Source of the DNA: Thermoplasmata archaeon
GTDB taxonomy: Archaea > Thermoplasmatota > Thermoplasmata > Halarchaeoplasmatales > Halarchaeoplasmataceae
Direction of reading: 5' to 3'
Length of the DNA stretch: 40,889 nt
Assembly (NCBI GenBank): GCA_003553085.1
Contig: PUPH01000104.1
Coordinates: forward strand, 1 to 40,889
Of the stretch, positions 1 to 7,453 are shown piece after piece. Within the stretch, counting starts at the first letter, position 1. Each line of letters opens with the position of its first letter. Both the position numbers and the translations under genes were made by a program. The notes under the pieces are model-generated. The model did no database searches. It was not told the DNA's origin and was given only the letters and a program-made list of their open reading frames with translations.

Positions 1-1
1 C

Positions 2-847
2 GTTGAAACAGAGTTAGCTAGTGATGTAGAACCATCGAATGTTACCCTTTTCTACAACGATACCCACGGTGTTCTGCATGAGGTGTCGGCAAACCAAAGT
101 GATGAAACGACATGGACGGCCGTGATACCTCGGCAGAACCACTCGGGAGTTCTACAGTACTGGTTCGAAGCAACCGACATAAGCGGGCTCACCGATAAAA
201 GCACAGTATCCAACATCAACATAACGAATCCATTGAACGTAGATATGCCTTCCAGTGTAGATGCTGAGGCCGACACGCCATTCGATTACACCGTCACTTT
301 AACGAACCCGGTGGGCGTGATGGAGGTCGTCATGCATTACACGACACCCAGTGGGGTTCAGCAATCCAAAGACCTCATCCTCAGAGAGGGCGATCCTGGG
401 AGCGGTATTTGGGAGTGTACATTGAACGTTGAAGAAGGGGAGATGATCTACCATCTGGAAGTCATCGATATCGATGGAGAAACAACGATTTTACCAGGAA
501 CCATAAACGTCTCGGAGAGCTCATCACTGTTCGGTGGAATGTTGTTCTACTTGATCCTGCTACTGGTGATCTGTGCTGTAGGCAGCGGTGTTTTCATACT
601 CTGGAAGAGTAGAAAAAAGGAGGAAGATGAACTTCTACCGACTCCACCTGAACCGGAAGAAACCGTTCAACAAGAGGCATCCGAGCCGATAGATCAAGAT
701 CGCTGTACGATCTGCTATGGACAACTAGCCGATCCATCTACCCGCTGTACGTGTGAAGGATGTGGGCGAGTGTATCATCCCTCCTGTTTGACACAGCTCA
801 GCGAGTGCCCCGTGTGCGGCAGAGTATACGGTGATTCATCCGCCTGA
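2..847 (+). CDS. C-terminal part of a membrane-anchored surface protein with a cytoplasmic C4HC3 zinc finger (5' partial)
   Basis: The frame is open from the first complete codon of the window, so the start lies upstream. About the first 175 visible residues look extracellular: beta-rich, with repeated Thr/Asn/Val-rich segments of the Ig/cadherin-like kind found in archaeal S-layer-type proteins. A single hydrophobic segment follows (near bases 530-610) and then a basic stop-transfer stretch, so the last 80 or so residues should be cytoplasmic. That tail has an acidic, Pro/Glu-rich linker and ends in a zinc finger with ligands in the order CxxC, x12, CxxC, x4, H, x2, C, x6, CxxC, which is a C4HC3 (PHD/RING-CH-like) pattern. 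The 3' end overlaps the convergent receiver-PAS gene by 12 bases. The role is unknown; membrane topology and metal binding are inferred from sequence. Confidence 0.8.
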   Translation, partial: VETELASDVEPSNVTLFYNDTHGVLHEVSANQSDETTWTAVIPRQNHSGVLQYWFEATDISGLTDKSTVSNINITNPLNVDMPSSVDAEADTPFDYTVTLTNPVGVMEVVMHYTTPSGVQQSKDLILREGDPGSGIWECTLNVEEGEMIYHLEVIDIDGETTILPGTINVSESSSLFGGMLFYLILLLVICAVGSGVFILWKSRKKEEDELLPTPPEPEETVQQEASEPIDQDRCTICYGQLADPSTRCTCEGCGRVYHPSCLTQLSECPVCGRVYGDSSA

Positions 848-1972
848 TTCGATCTCGGTCAGATCCTTTCCCTCGGCGATCAGCTTAGTTATGCATCCTT
901 GGTCATCATACACTGGACGTAGTGAGAAATCGACCACGGCTTTTCGACCATCTTTACCGATGTGTGAGGCTTTGAATCTCGCGGCGTCACCCCGGGCGGC
1001 CCCCTTTATCGCATCTTTTAGTTTGTCCCGCAGCTCTGGCGAGTGCCGCCACCACGGAGTGTTCCAAAAGAGTTCACCTTCAACTTCCGCCATGGATATA
1101 TCGACGAAATCAAGAGAACTATCGTTTGCCCGGGACAACTTACCATCCGGATCGAGGATGCCGATGAACCTATTTGGATCGTTGAATATGGATTCGAACA
1201 TCATCTTCTTTTCTTTCAGCTCGGATTCTTTCTTTTTCAGATCGGTGATATCGATCTCTTGATGTACTACCTTTTCTATCTTACCGTCTTCACCCATGAT
1301 CGGATTGGTCCTCGCGAGGAAATACTTATCTGATCCTTCGGAATAGAACTCTATCTGTTCAACTTTTTCAGTCTCCAATGTCCTCTCCATGGGACAATCA
1401 TCGATCGGCTCATCAGATCCATGGGCCACCTCGTGACAGAACCTTCCCACCAGTTCATCTTCTCCTTCACTGAAGAACTCTTCAGCGGCTTCATTAGTTC
1501 TGAGTATTCGGTGATCTGTGTCGAGCAAGAATATAGGATGTTCGATGGCGTCGAAGGTTTGCTGTAGTTCTTCGGATAACTTTCGCATCATCCTCTTGGT
1601 TCGGTGATGCTGCACCTCTTGGCCTATCGCTTGGGCGAGTACGCCGTACTGAGAACGTGGATCACCTCCCTTCTGTATGTATCTATCCGCCCCTAGGTTC
1701 AATGCCTCTATGGCCACTTCCTCTCTCCCCCTGCCCGTGAACATTATGAAAGGTATGTCACTGGTTTCACGTATATTTTTCAGGAACTCCAATCCATCCA
1801 TCGTCGGCATCTGATAATCGGATACTACCGCATCGAAATCGTCGGGTATCATCTTGAGTGCTTCCTCTGGAGAGTCAGTACTGCATATATCTAACTCATC
1901 ATCCTCCTTTTCGAGGAATATTTTTGTTTGTTCTAGGAAGGGTATCTCGTCGTCCACTATTAGAACCTTCAC
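836..1972 (-). CDS. Receiver-PAS-PAS signalling protein
   Basis: An N-terminal response-regulator receiver domain (residues 1-115) has the acidic pair D8/D9, phospho-acceptor D52 in SDYQMP and conserved K101. Two PAS domains follow, about residues 125-245 and 255-375. No histidine-kinase H-box, ATPase domain or DNA-binding domain is present, so the protein should sense and relay by phosphorylation and protein contact. This architecture is common in euryarchaea. The GTG at 1972 is preferred because GGTG lies 7 nt upstream and the LIVDDE strand begins immediately after it; an in-frame ATG at 2011 would add 13 unrelated residues. An ATATTTAA box near 2015 fits transcription starting between these two codons. 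No partner kinase is visible nearby. The family is certain; the signal and target are unknown. Confidence 0.85.
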   Translation of the reverse strand: MKVLIVDDEIPFLEQTKIFLEKEDDELDICSTDSPEEALKMIPDDFDAVVSDYQMPTMDGLEFLKNIRETSDIPFIMFTGRGREEVAIEALNLGADRYIQKGGDPRSQYGVLAQAIGQEVQHHRTKRMMRKLSEELQQTFDAIEHPIFLLDTDHRILRTNEAAEEFFSEGEDELVGRFCHEVAHGSDEPIDDCPMERTLETEKVEQIEFYSEGSDKYFLARTNPIMGEDGKIEKVVHQEIDITDLKKKESELKEKKMMFESIFNDPNRFIGILDPDGKLSRANDSSLDFVDISMAEVEGELFWNTPWWRHSPELRDKLKDAIKGAARGDAARFKASHIGKDGRKAVVDFSLRPVYDDQGCITKLIAEGKDLTEIESGG

Positions 1973-2076
1973 GGTATAACACCCAAGGTATTCATCATAG
2001 AAGTTAACCATAGTTAAATATGTTTTCCCAAGTTTCCAAAAAGATATTAATACATCTTATCATTACTCCTTATAAG

Positions 2077-2256
2077 ATGTGTCAAATGTTTTGTCCCAGA
2101 TGTGAGAAAGAGATGGAAAAAGTGGTTGGATTTCCCGGTTATCATTGGTGCAGGGACTGCCATATCACCAAGAAAGCGGATGAAGACGACGATTTGACGA
2201 TGGGTACGGATGATAAAATATCTGCATCCACCTGTGAAACTGCATGTAGTAGATGA
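2077..2256 (+). CDS. Small zinc-ribbon protein
   Basis: A 59-residue protein with a compact CPRC...CRDC zinc ribbon close to its N terminus and an acidic, Asp/Thr-rich tail. The frame is open further upstream to 2020, but the ATG at 2077 lies about 25-28 nt after a TATTAATA box at 2045-2052, as expected for a leaderless archaeal mRNA. A second ATG nine bases later would also serve. It is divergent from the receiver-PAS gene, and the two promoters share a short intergenic space. Such mini-ribbons may bind nucleic acid or protein, but nothing here says which. It is probably real because of the intact cysteine pattern and the promoter. Confidence 0.55.
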   Translation: MCQMFCPRCEKEMEKVVGFPGYHWCRDCHITKKADEDDDLTMGTDDKISASTCETACSR

Positions 2257-2397
2257 TCTTTTCAATAAAATACCAAAAGTCTTAATACATGCTTGCACAG
2301 TGATTTTTGAGTGTCGAGTCGTATGTCATATGAACTAGTATGCCGGAAAACAACCGCCGTACATATTCCTTTGAGCAATGGATCCGGAGGATAGTCG

Positions 2398-3210
2398 ATG
2401 TATTTCAGGGAAGTAAAAAAGAAGATAAATCTACTGGGAAGCCCTGCCGTGGGTAAAACGTCTTTGATCCTCAGATATGTGAACGACGTATTCGGTGAAA
2501 AATATCTAAAGACCATCGGTACGAGCTTTTACGCAAAAGATGTCGAAGTGGTGGGTGCAAGCGTGAAACTTATGATCCAGGACGTCATGGGTGAGAAATC
2601 ATACGAGTCCGTACATGAAGCCTCCTTTAAATGGTCCTCCGGAGCTCTCTTCGTAGCCGATGCCACCAGGAAGGAAACGTTGAACGATATTTTTTCCTAC
2701 TGGATACCGACTTACAGGAACGTCACCGGTGATAGAAATCCCATGATATTGGCGGTCAACAAGATGGACCTTGAAGATCTAGAGATCACGGAGGATTACG
2801 TACTCAAACACGCGTCCAAAGATTTTGACCATGTTTTCTTCACCTCTGCGAAGACCGGAGAGGATGTGGAAAGTGCGTTCCAAGAGCTGGCCTCAAGGGT
2901 CTTGTTCAAGACACCCAAGAAGGCCGAGAACTTGGACCATCATCTATCCAAACAGTCCCTGGACACACCCAACGACCTGCTCGGTGCGCTCTTTACTCTT
3001 TCATCCAGCTTGGATGATCTGGATTATTCCACCCTTGATAACATGTTCTCTGAAAGTGGTATCGACCGATTTTCGCTGGAAAAGAAGATATCCGAGAAGC
3101 GGGTCCTTTCCTTCGCTGACCGTTTGATGTGGTGGTGCGAACTCGAGGAATATGATGAAGGGGTAGAGCAGGTGGAGTCTCTTCTGAAAAGATACAAAGC
3201 TGGAAGATGA
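2398..3210 (+). CDS. Ras/Rab-like small GTPase with a C-terminal helical extension
   Basis: Residues 8-170 form a small G domain: P-loop GSPAVGKTS (14-22), a switch I Thr around 39-42, a G3 motif written DVMGE (62-66), NKMD for guanine specificity (121-124) and SAK (150-152). In classical Ras/Rab proteins G3 reads DTAGQ, so the catalytic Gln is replaced by Glu here. About 100 further residues are charged and helical and include a Ser/Leu-rich stretch; there is no C-terminal prenylation cysteine. The start has a GGAGGA site 7-8 nt upstream. No Roadblock/GAP-like partner is adjacent. Archaeal Rab-like GTPases are usually linked to motility or cell polarity, but no evidence for either is visible here. 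Confidence 0.85.
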   Translation: MYFREVKKKINLLGSPAVGKTSLILRYVNDVFGEKYLKTIGTSFYAKDVEVVGASVKLMIQDVMGEKSYESVHEASFKWSSGALFVADATRKETLNDIFSYWIPTYRNVTGDRNPMILAVNKMDLEDLEITEDYVLKHASKDFDHVFFTSAKTGEDVESAFQELASRVLFKTPKKAENLDHHLSKQSLDTPNDLLGALFTLSSSLDDLDYSTLDNMFSESGIDRFSLEKKISEKRVLSFADRLMWWCELEEYDEGVEQVESLLKRYKAGR

Positions 3211-3235
3211 GTTCCTGCTGATAGTATATTATAGC

Positions 3236-3275
3236 ATATGGCCATATACTCCTGGCACACAGTAAACTATTTATA
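3236..3275 (+). promoter_or_regulatory. Thermosome promoter with an upstream palindrome
   Basis: A perfect 12-bp palindrome, ATATGGCCATAT, lies at 3236-3247. About 20 bp downstream is a TATA-like element, CTATTTATAG (around 3265-3275), some 40 nt before the thermosome ATG. The palindrome is well placed to bind an activator or repressor just upstream of TBP/TFB. The TATA box is convincing; the operator role is inferred from position only. Confidence 0.5.
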
Positions 3276-3310
3276 GAACCTCCGTTCATCAAAGACTTGG
3301 GTAGGATAAC

Positions 3311-4951
3311 ATGAACGGAGAAAATCAGCCCATAATCGTGTTAAGTGAAGATGTTGAAAGGCAGAAGGGAAAGGACGCTCAAGAGAGTAATATCGCGGCA
3401 GCCAAGGCACTGGCGGACAGCGTTAAGGCAACCCTTGGACCCAAGGGCATGGACAAGATGCTCGTCGATGGGATGGGCGATGTGGTCATCACCAACGATG
3501 GAGTGACGATGTTGAAGGAGATGGACATCGAACATCCTGCAGCTAAGATGGTGGTCGAAGTCGCAGAGGCCCAAGACGATGAATGCGGCGACGGTACCAC
3601 CTCCGCCGTTGTTCTTGCCGGAGAATTGCTCACCAGGGCTCAGGATATGATCGATAACAACATACATCCATCCACCATAACCAGAGGATATAGGCTGGCC
3701 GCTGAGAAGGCGGGACAAAAGCTGGATGAGTTAAAAAAGGACGTTGTTCCTTCCAAGGAAGAGGTCCTGAGAAGTATCGCCATCACCGCCATGACCGGAA
3801 AGGCGGTAGACATGGACAAAGAACATCTAGCTGGATTGGCTGTAAAAGCGGTCAAGGATGTAGCCGACGAAGCCGATGATAGTTATCACATCGATGTAGA
3901 AGACATCAAAGTAGTAAAGAAGGCCGGCGCTTCCATGAAAGAGACCGAACTGGTTGACGGCGTGATATTGGACAAAGAACGGCTTCATCATAACATGCCC
4001 AAGGAAGTCACAGACGCAAGGATCGCTCTGATCGGCACACCGCTGGAACTCGAAGAAACGGAGACCAGTGCAGAGATCACCATCCAAGACACCGCACAGA
4101 TGCAGAGTTTTATAGATCAAGAAGAGGAGAGTATCAAGGAGATGGTCGGTAAGATCAAAGATGTGGGTGCCGATGTGGTGCTCTGTCAGAAAGGTATCGA
4201 TGATCTTGCCCAGCACTATTTGGCGAAGGAGGGCATACTTGCTCTGAGGAGAGTGAAGAAATCTGATATGAAAAGACTAGCCAGGGCCACTGGAGCCGAT
4301 ATCATCGCCAGCCTGAATGATATGAGCGAGGCCGATCTCGGTGAAGCAGAGAAGGTAGGAGATAGGTTCATAGCGGACAGTCATATGACGGTCATAGAGG
4401 GTGCAAAGAACGGTAAATCCGTCACACTGTTGTTGAGAGGTGGAAGTGAGCACGTAGTGGATGAACTGGAGAGAGCTTTAGAAGATGCTCTAAAAGTGAT
4501 CGCAGTGACCATGGAGGACGGATGTATAGTTCCAGGTGGAGGTGCGACAGAGATAGAGATCCTGTCTGAACTGGACGATTATGCAGGTAAGATAGATACC
4601 AGGGAACAGATGGCTGTTAAAGCCTTCTCCAAAGCCCTTAGGGCTATACCCATGGCACTGGCGGACAACGCAGGTCTCGACGGTATGGACGTGTTGATGG
4701 AGCTCAGAGCGATGCACGAAAAGGACGGCATGAAGAACCACGGGGTGAACGTTGATAACGGAGACTTCGAAGATATGATGGAGAAACGGATATACGAGCC
4801 GATGAGGGTAAAGAAACAGGCCATCAAGTCGGCATCGGAGCTAGCGGAGATGGTGCTGATGATCGACGACGTGATCGCCGCTAAAGGTGGTGGAGAGGGA
4901 GAAGCTCCTGAAGCACCACCACAAGGAGGCATGCCTCCGGGAATGATGTAA
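3311..4951 (+). CDS. thsA: Thermosome subunit (group II chaperonin)
   Basis: This is an ATP-dependent protein-folding chaperonin that assembles into a double-ring cytosolic complex with a built-in lid. The 546-residue length is normal for the family. Hallmarks seen are the N-terminal [20 protein letters not shown] and [15 protein letters not shown] motifs of the ATP site, the central apical domain, GGGATEIE in the returning equatorial domain, and a Gly/Pro/Met-rich tail ending GGMPPGMM. It has its own promoter and is followed by a T-rich stretch, so it is probably monocistronic. Only one subunit gene is in the window; a paralogue elsewhere is possible. The identification is secure, the subunit letter is not. 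Confidence 0.97.
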   Translation: MNGENQPIIVLSEDVERQKGKDAQESNIAAAKALADSVKATLGPKGMDKMLVDGMGDVVITNDGVTMLKEMDIEHPAAKMVVEVAEAQDDECGDGTTSAVVLAGELLTRAQDMIDNNIHPSTITRGYRLAAEKAGQKLDELKKDVVPSKEEVLRSIAITAMTGKAVDMDKEHLAGLAVKAVKDVADEADDSYHIDVEDIKVVKKAGASMKETELVDGVILDKERLHHNMPKEVTDARIALIGTPLELEETETSAEITIQDTAQMQSFIDQEEESIKEMVGKIKDVGADVVLCQKGIDDLAQHYLAKEGILALRRVKKSDMKRLARATGADIIASLNDMSEADLGEAEKVGDRFIADSHMTVIEGAKNGKSVTLLLRGGSEHVVDELERALEDALKVIAVTMEDGCIVPGGGATEIEILSELDDYAGKIDTREQMAVKAFSKALRAIPMALADNAGLDGMDVLMELRAMHEKDGMKNHGVNVDNGDFEDMMEKRIYEPMRVKKQAIKSASELAEMVLMIDDVIAAKGGGEGEAPEAPPQGGMPPGMM

Positions 4952-4982
4952 AACCCCTTTCTTCTTCTATTTTTTACTCTTA
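4952..4982 (+). terminator. T-rich terminator after the thermosome gene
   Basis: Directly after the stop codon the coding strand holds several pyrimidine tracts (CCCCTTTC, TTCTTC, TATTTTTTAC), the oligo-T type of signal that ends archaeal transcription. It separates the thermosome from the antiporter operon promoter near 5002-5013. Confidence 0.55.
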
Positions 4983-5068
4983 CAAAGCATCGGACCGGAG
5001 AATAATTTTATTAACTCCTGCCGATGGGGGAACGCCGTCATACGATCCACCATCGCGGAGTCATCAAC

Positions 5069-5638
5069 ATGTTATCGGGTAAAGAAACTGAACATGCGCA
5101 GACAAGACATTATGTGCTACTCGATGTTCTGCTCATACTGTTTTGGTTCCTGCTTACGGGTTTTTTCTTCAACGCCCAACGAGCGGATTTTATCTCGTAT
5201 TATACTCTGTTCATGGGTGTCATCGCCACCAGTGCCGTTACTTACACTGCACACAATTTTGTGATACGGGGCGAACACCGGGAAAAGACATCTTTGTGGG
5301 AGTATCTAGTTTCGATGAAGAACGCGATGATATTGTTTTTGGATGTTGTCATCAGCCTTGTGATTGCCAACGCCATATTGATATATCAAACAGTCACCAT
5401 GGCCGTGGAGCCCAAGGTGGTCAAAGTAAAGGTCGACCTCACTTCGGAATCGGAGGTCACTTTGATCTCAATGATGATAACCATGATCCCAGGTACCCTG
5501 GTGCTGGATGCAGAAGAGGTGGATGGCGGCTACGAGTTGTATGTACATTATTCATATCTACGCACTGAAGATCTGGAAGCTGGTATGGAAAATACCATCA
5601 AACGGTGGGACCGCAAGATCAGGGGGTTGTTCAAATGA
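5069..5638 (+). CDS. mnhE: Mrp-type Na+/H+ antiporter subunit E (MbhA-like)
   Basis: This is the first gene of the antiporter operon. The protein has two or three hydrophobic helices in its first 100 residues, then a cytoplasmic alpha/beta domain with the MnhE signature MITMIPGTLVLD and a charged C terminus. MnhE is a structural membrane subunit of multisubunit cation/proton antiporters and of the antiporter half of membrane-bound hydrogenases. An ATG at 5024 is in frame but lies before the start point predicted from the AATTTTATTA box at 5002-5013; the ATG at 5069 has GGAG 9 nt upstream and gives 189 residues, slightly long for the family. Its stop overlaps the next start (ATGA). Confidence 0.9.
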   Translation: MLSGKETEHAQTRHYVLLDVLLILFWFLLTGFFFNAQRADFISYYTLFMGVIATSAVTYTAHNFVIRGEHREKTSLWEYLVSMKNAMILFLDVVISLVIANAILIYQTVTMAVEPKVVKVKVDLTSESEVTLISMMITMIPGTLVLDAEEVDGGYELYVHYSYLRTEDLEAGMENTIKRWDRKIRGLFK

Positions 5639-5895
5639 GTTTGCTCATTGTCCTCTCCGTGATATTGATCTTTGCTGTTCTCCTATCCTCTTACAGAGTA
5701 TTCATGGGCCCCACGATCTACGATAGGCTTCTAGCTTTGAACCTAGTAGTGGTGGTTGTGTCGGTTATCTTCATACTTGTCAGCGTCGATACGGGTATGG
5801 GACATTACATGGATATCGCGGTATCCTTTATCATACTTGATTTCGTAGGGACCATAGCCTTCGCGAGATACCTAGAGGGAGGTGACTTCAGCTGA
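5635..5895 (+). CDS. mnhF: Mrp-type antiporter subunit F (MbhB-like)
   Basis: An 86-residue protein with three predicted membrane helices and the MnhF signature MGPTIYDRLLALN after the first helix, followed by DIAVSFIILDFVGTIAFARYL. It begins with an ATG overlapping the upstream stop as ATGA, so translation is coupled to mnhE. An in-frame upstream start would only add residues inside mnhE and is unlikely. Its role is as a small membrane subunit of the antiporter module, and size and topology match the family. Confidence 0.92.
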   Translation: MSLLIVLSVILIFAVLLSSYRVFMGPTIYDRLLALNLVVVVVSVIFILVSVDTGMGHYMDIAVSFIILDFVGTIAFARYLEGGDFS

Positions 5896-6224
5896 TAGTA
5901 CACTGGATATCGCTATTGTTGATGTGTTTAGGAACGGTGATACTTTTCTTTGCTTCCATAGCCATGATCCGGTTCAAGGACACATACATGCGCCTTCATG
6001 CCAGTTCAAAAGCCACCTCAGGTGGTGCACTCGCTCTTTTACTCGGCCTCTTGATGAGGACCGGTTTTACAGAAACATCCGGAAAGATCGTTCTGGTGAT
6101 CCTGTTCTCCGTGTTGACCGCACCAGTAGTGGGTCACGCGATCGGGAGGGCTAGGTTCATAGCAGAGGGAGATAAATTCAAGATGGACATCGAGAAGTAT
6201 AAGAGGAGGGATGACCAGTGCTGA
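5892..6224 (+). CDS. mnhG: Mrp-type antiporter subunit G (MbhC-like), probable CTG start
   Basis: Three membrane helices and the MnhG signature IRFKDTYMRLHASSKATSGG identify this subunit. There is no ATG before the first helix; the first in-frame ATG (5922) would cut that helix. A strong ribosome site GGAGGTGA (5878-5885) lies six bases before a CTG at 5892, which overlaps the mnhF stop. Starting there gives 110 residues and the usual spacing of about 28 residues to the IRF motif. A TTG at 5916 is the alternative and would give 102 residues. The identity is secure; the CTG start is inferred from spacing and family length. Confidence 0.88.
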   Translation: MIVHWISLLLMCLGTVILFFASIAMIRFKDTYMRLHASSKATSGGALALLLGLLMRTGFTETSGKIVLVILFSVLTAPVVGHAIGRARFIAEGDKFKMDIEKYKRRDDQC

Positions 6225-6466
6225 CCCAACTCTTCCTTATACTTTTCCTGGGGGCCTGCATAGTGGTCATTTTAGAAAGGGATCTCGTCAGATGCCTTAT
6301 ATTCCTGGGTATGTCAGCGGTTTTCTTAGTGATACTCACATATCTTTACCGAGCCCCTGACGTGGCCCTCACCTTTGCAGTAGTCAACGCAGCGGCCACC
6401 ACCGTCCTTTTCATAGCCATATTGAAGAAAGTAGATGTGATACACTGGGGTGAAGATCTTGCGTAA
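6218..6466 (+). CDS. MbhD-like antiporter subunit (MnhA C-terminal part, DUF4040 type)
   Basis: An 82-residue, three-helix membrane protein with the motif YLYRAPDVALTFAVVNAA, typical of the MbhD/DUF4040 domain that forms part of the C-terminal region of bacterial MnhA. In archaeal hydrogenase operons this piece is a separate gene, mbhD. The GTG start at 6218 overlaps the mnhG stop by seven bases, the same overlap style used by mnhC. Conserved acidic and membrane-embedded polar residues suggest a part in the ion path. The function is by family; the start is a good fit. Confidence 0.85.
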   Translation: MLTQLFLILFLGACIVVILERDLVRCLIFLGMSAVFLVILTYLYRAPDVALTFAVVNAAATTVLFIAILKKVDVIHWGEDLA

Positions 6467-6731
6467 GGACATCTGTACATTCCTACTGGTACTCATGATC
6501 GCGTTCCTCTTAGTCCAGGGACTTGAGTTATCCTATGAGGACAAGGAGGATTCAGAGGTCGACGAATACTACAAAGAACATCAGGAGAAGACCGGGGCGG
6601 ATAACATGGTCGAGGCAATATTACTGGACTTCAGAGCCTACGACACCTTCGGTGAAGTGATGGTTCTCTATATCGCCATAGCCGGAGTGATCATACTCGG
6701 TAAGATAGTCACAGGAGATGATCAGTCATGA
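6450..6731 (+). CDS. MbhE-like antiporter subunit (MnhA C-terminal part)
   Basis: A 93-residue protein with one N-terminal helix, a polar outer loop rich in Glu/Lys, the motif NMVEAILLDFRAYDTFGEVMVLYIA and a final helix. This matches MbhE and the region of MnhA/MnhB with the conserved LLDFRxFDTLGE sequence. The GTG start at 6450 lies inside the previous gene (17-base overlap), and its stop overlaps the next ATG as ATGA. As in the hydrogenase operons, it is a separate small gene rather than a domain of a large MnhA. Confidence 0.88.
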   Translation: MKILRKDICTFLLVLMIAFLLVQGLELSYEDKEDSEVDEYYKEHQEKTGADNMVEAILLDFRAYDTFGEVMVLYIAIAGVIILGKIVTGDDQS

Positions 6732-7126
6732 CCTCCCTGATCGTAAAAACCGCTGGACGGGCCTTGACTCCTTTCATACTCCTCTCCGGACTTTACGTAG
6801 CGAGCTTCGGGTTCCTATCACCTGGAGGTGGATTTCAAGGTGGCATATTACTCGCTTCCGGTGTGATTTTGATAATGGTGACCCATGGAAGTAAGGAAGT
6901 ACACCGGCTGGCGGAGAACATAGACTGGTTTGAAACCTTCGGGGCACTGACCTTCCTCATCGTGGGGTTAGCCGGGCTGCTTTTGGGTGGTTATCTGTTC
7001 TCAAATCTTCTACCGGACACTCCGCTTATGTGTATCGTTTTGGATATAGTGATAGCTCTGAAGGTGTTCGTAGGTATAACTGCCGTGTTCGTGTACTTCT
7101 TCGGGATGGGGGTGAAAGAGTGCTGA
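6728..7126 (+). CDS. mnhB: Mrp-type antiporter subunit B (MbhF-like)
   Basis: A 132-residue protein with four hydrophobic helices and the MnhB signature ASFGFLSPGGGFQGGILLASG near residues 25-45. It belongs to the multisubunit cation/proton antiporter complex in the membrane. ATG overlaps the preceding stop by four bases and the end overlaps mnhC by seven, so the whole operon is translationally coupled. Length and motif match the family; no defect is visible. Confidence 0.93.
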   Translation: MTSLIVKTAGRALTPFILLSGLYVASFGFLSPGGGFQGGILLASGVILIMVTHGSKEVHRLAENIDWFETFGALTFLIVGLAGLLLGGYLFSNLLPDTPLMCIVLDIVIALKVFVGITAVFVYFFGMGVKEC

Positions 7127-7452
7127 ACGGTCTAAACGTCGGACTCATGACCATATTGGTAGGTCTGTATGGGATGACACGTACTAAAAATTCCATCAAG
7201 ATGATCATGTGTTTGGGTATCATGGGTAGCGGTGTCATACTTTTGTTCGTATCCGTAGGCTATATACCTGGTGCCGGCGCCCCTATAGTGGGTCATTCAG
7301 CGGAGATGGTCGATCCTTTACCTCACACGGTCATGCTCACGGCCATAGTGATCGATCTGGCAACGATGGCTCTAGGTCTGGCACTGGTGTATCATCTTTA
7401 TGAGGAATACGGCACACTGGATGTGACGGATTACTTGGTAGGAGAGGATTGA
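7120..7452 (+). CDS. mnhC: Mrp-type antiporter subunit C (NuoK-like, MbhG-like)
   Basis: A 110-residue three-helix protein homologous to the NuoK subunit of complex I. Visible features are the TKNSIKMIMCLGIMGSGV helix and the PLPHTVMLTAIVIDLATMALGLAL segment, the family signature for the last helix. The GTG at 7120, overlapping the mnhB stop as GTGCTGA, is chosen over an upstream in-frame start because the extra 30 residues would be polar and lie wholly within mnhB. A GGGGGTGAAAG ribosome site precedes it. Confidence 0.92.
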   Translation: MLNGLNVGLMTILVGLYGMTRTKNSIKMIMCLGIMGSGVILLFVSVGYIPGAGAPIVGHSAEMVDPLPHTVMLTAIVIDLATMALGLALVYHLYEEYGTLDVTDYLVGED

Positions 7453-7453
7453 G

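Noticed and set aside
831-1333. Plus-strand open frames opposite the receiver-PAS gene
   Set aside because: Ser/Phe-rich composition typical of antisense to a real gene; no ribosome site; the minus-strand protein has full receiver and PAS motifs.
3341-4741. Minus-strand open frames inside the thermosome gene
   Set aside because: Complete chaperonin motifs on the plus strand explain the whole region.
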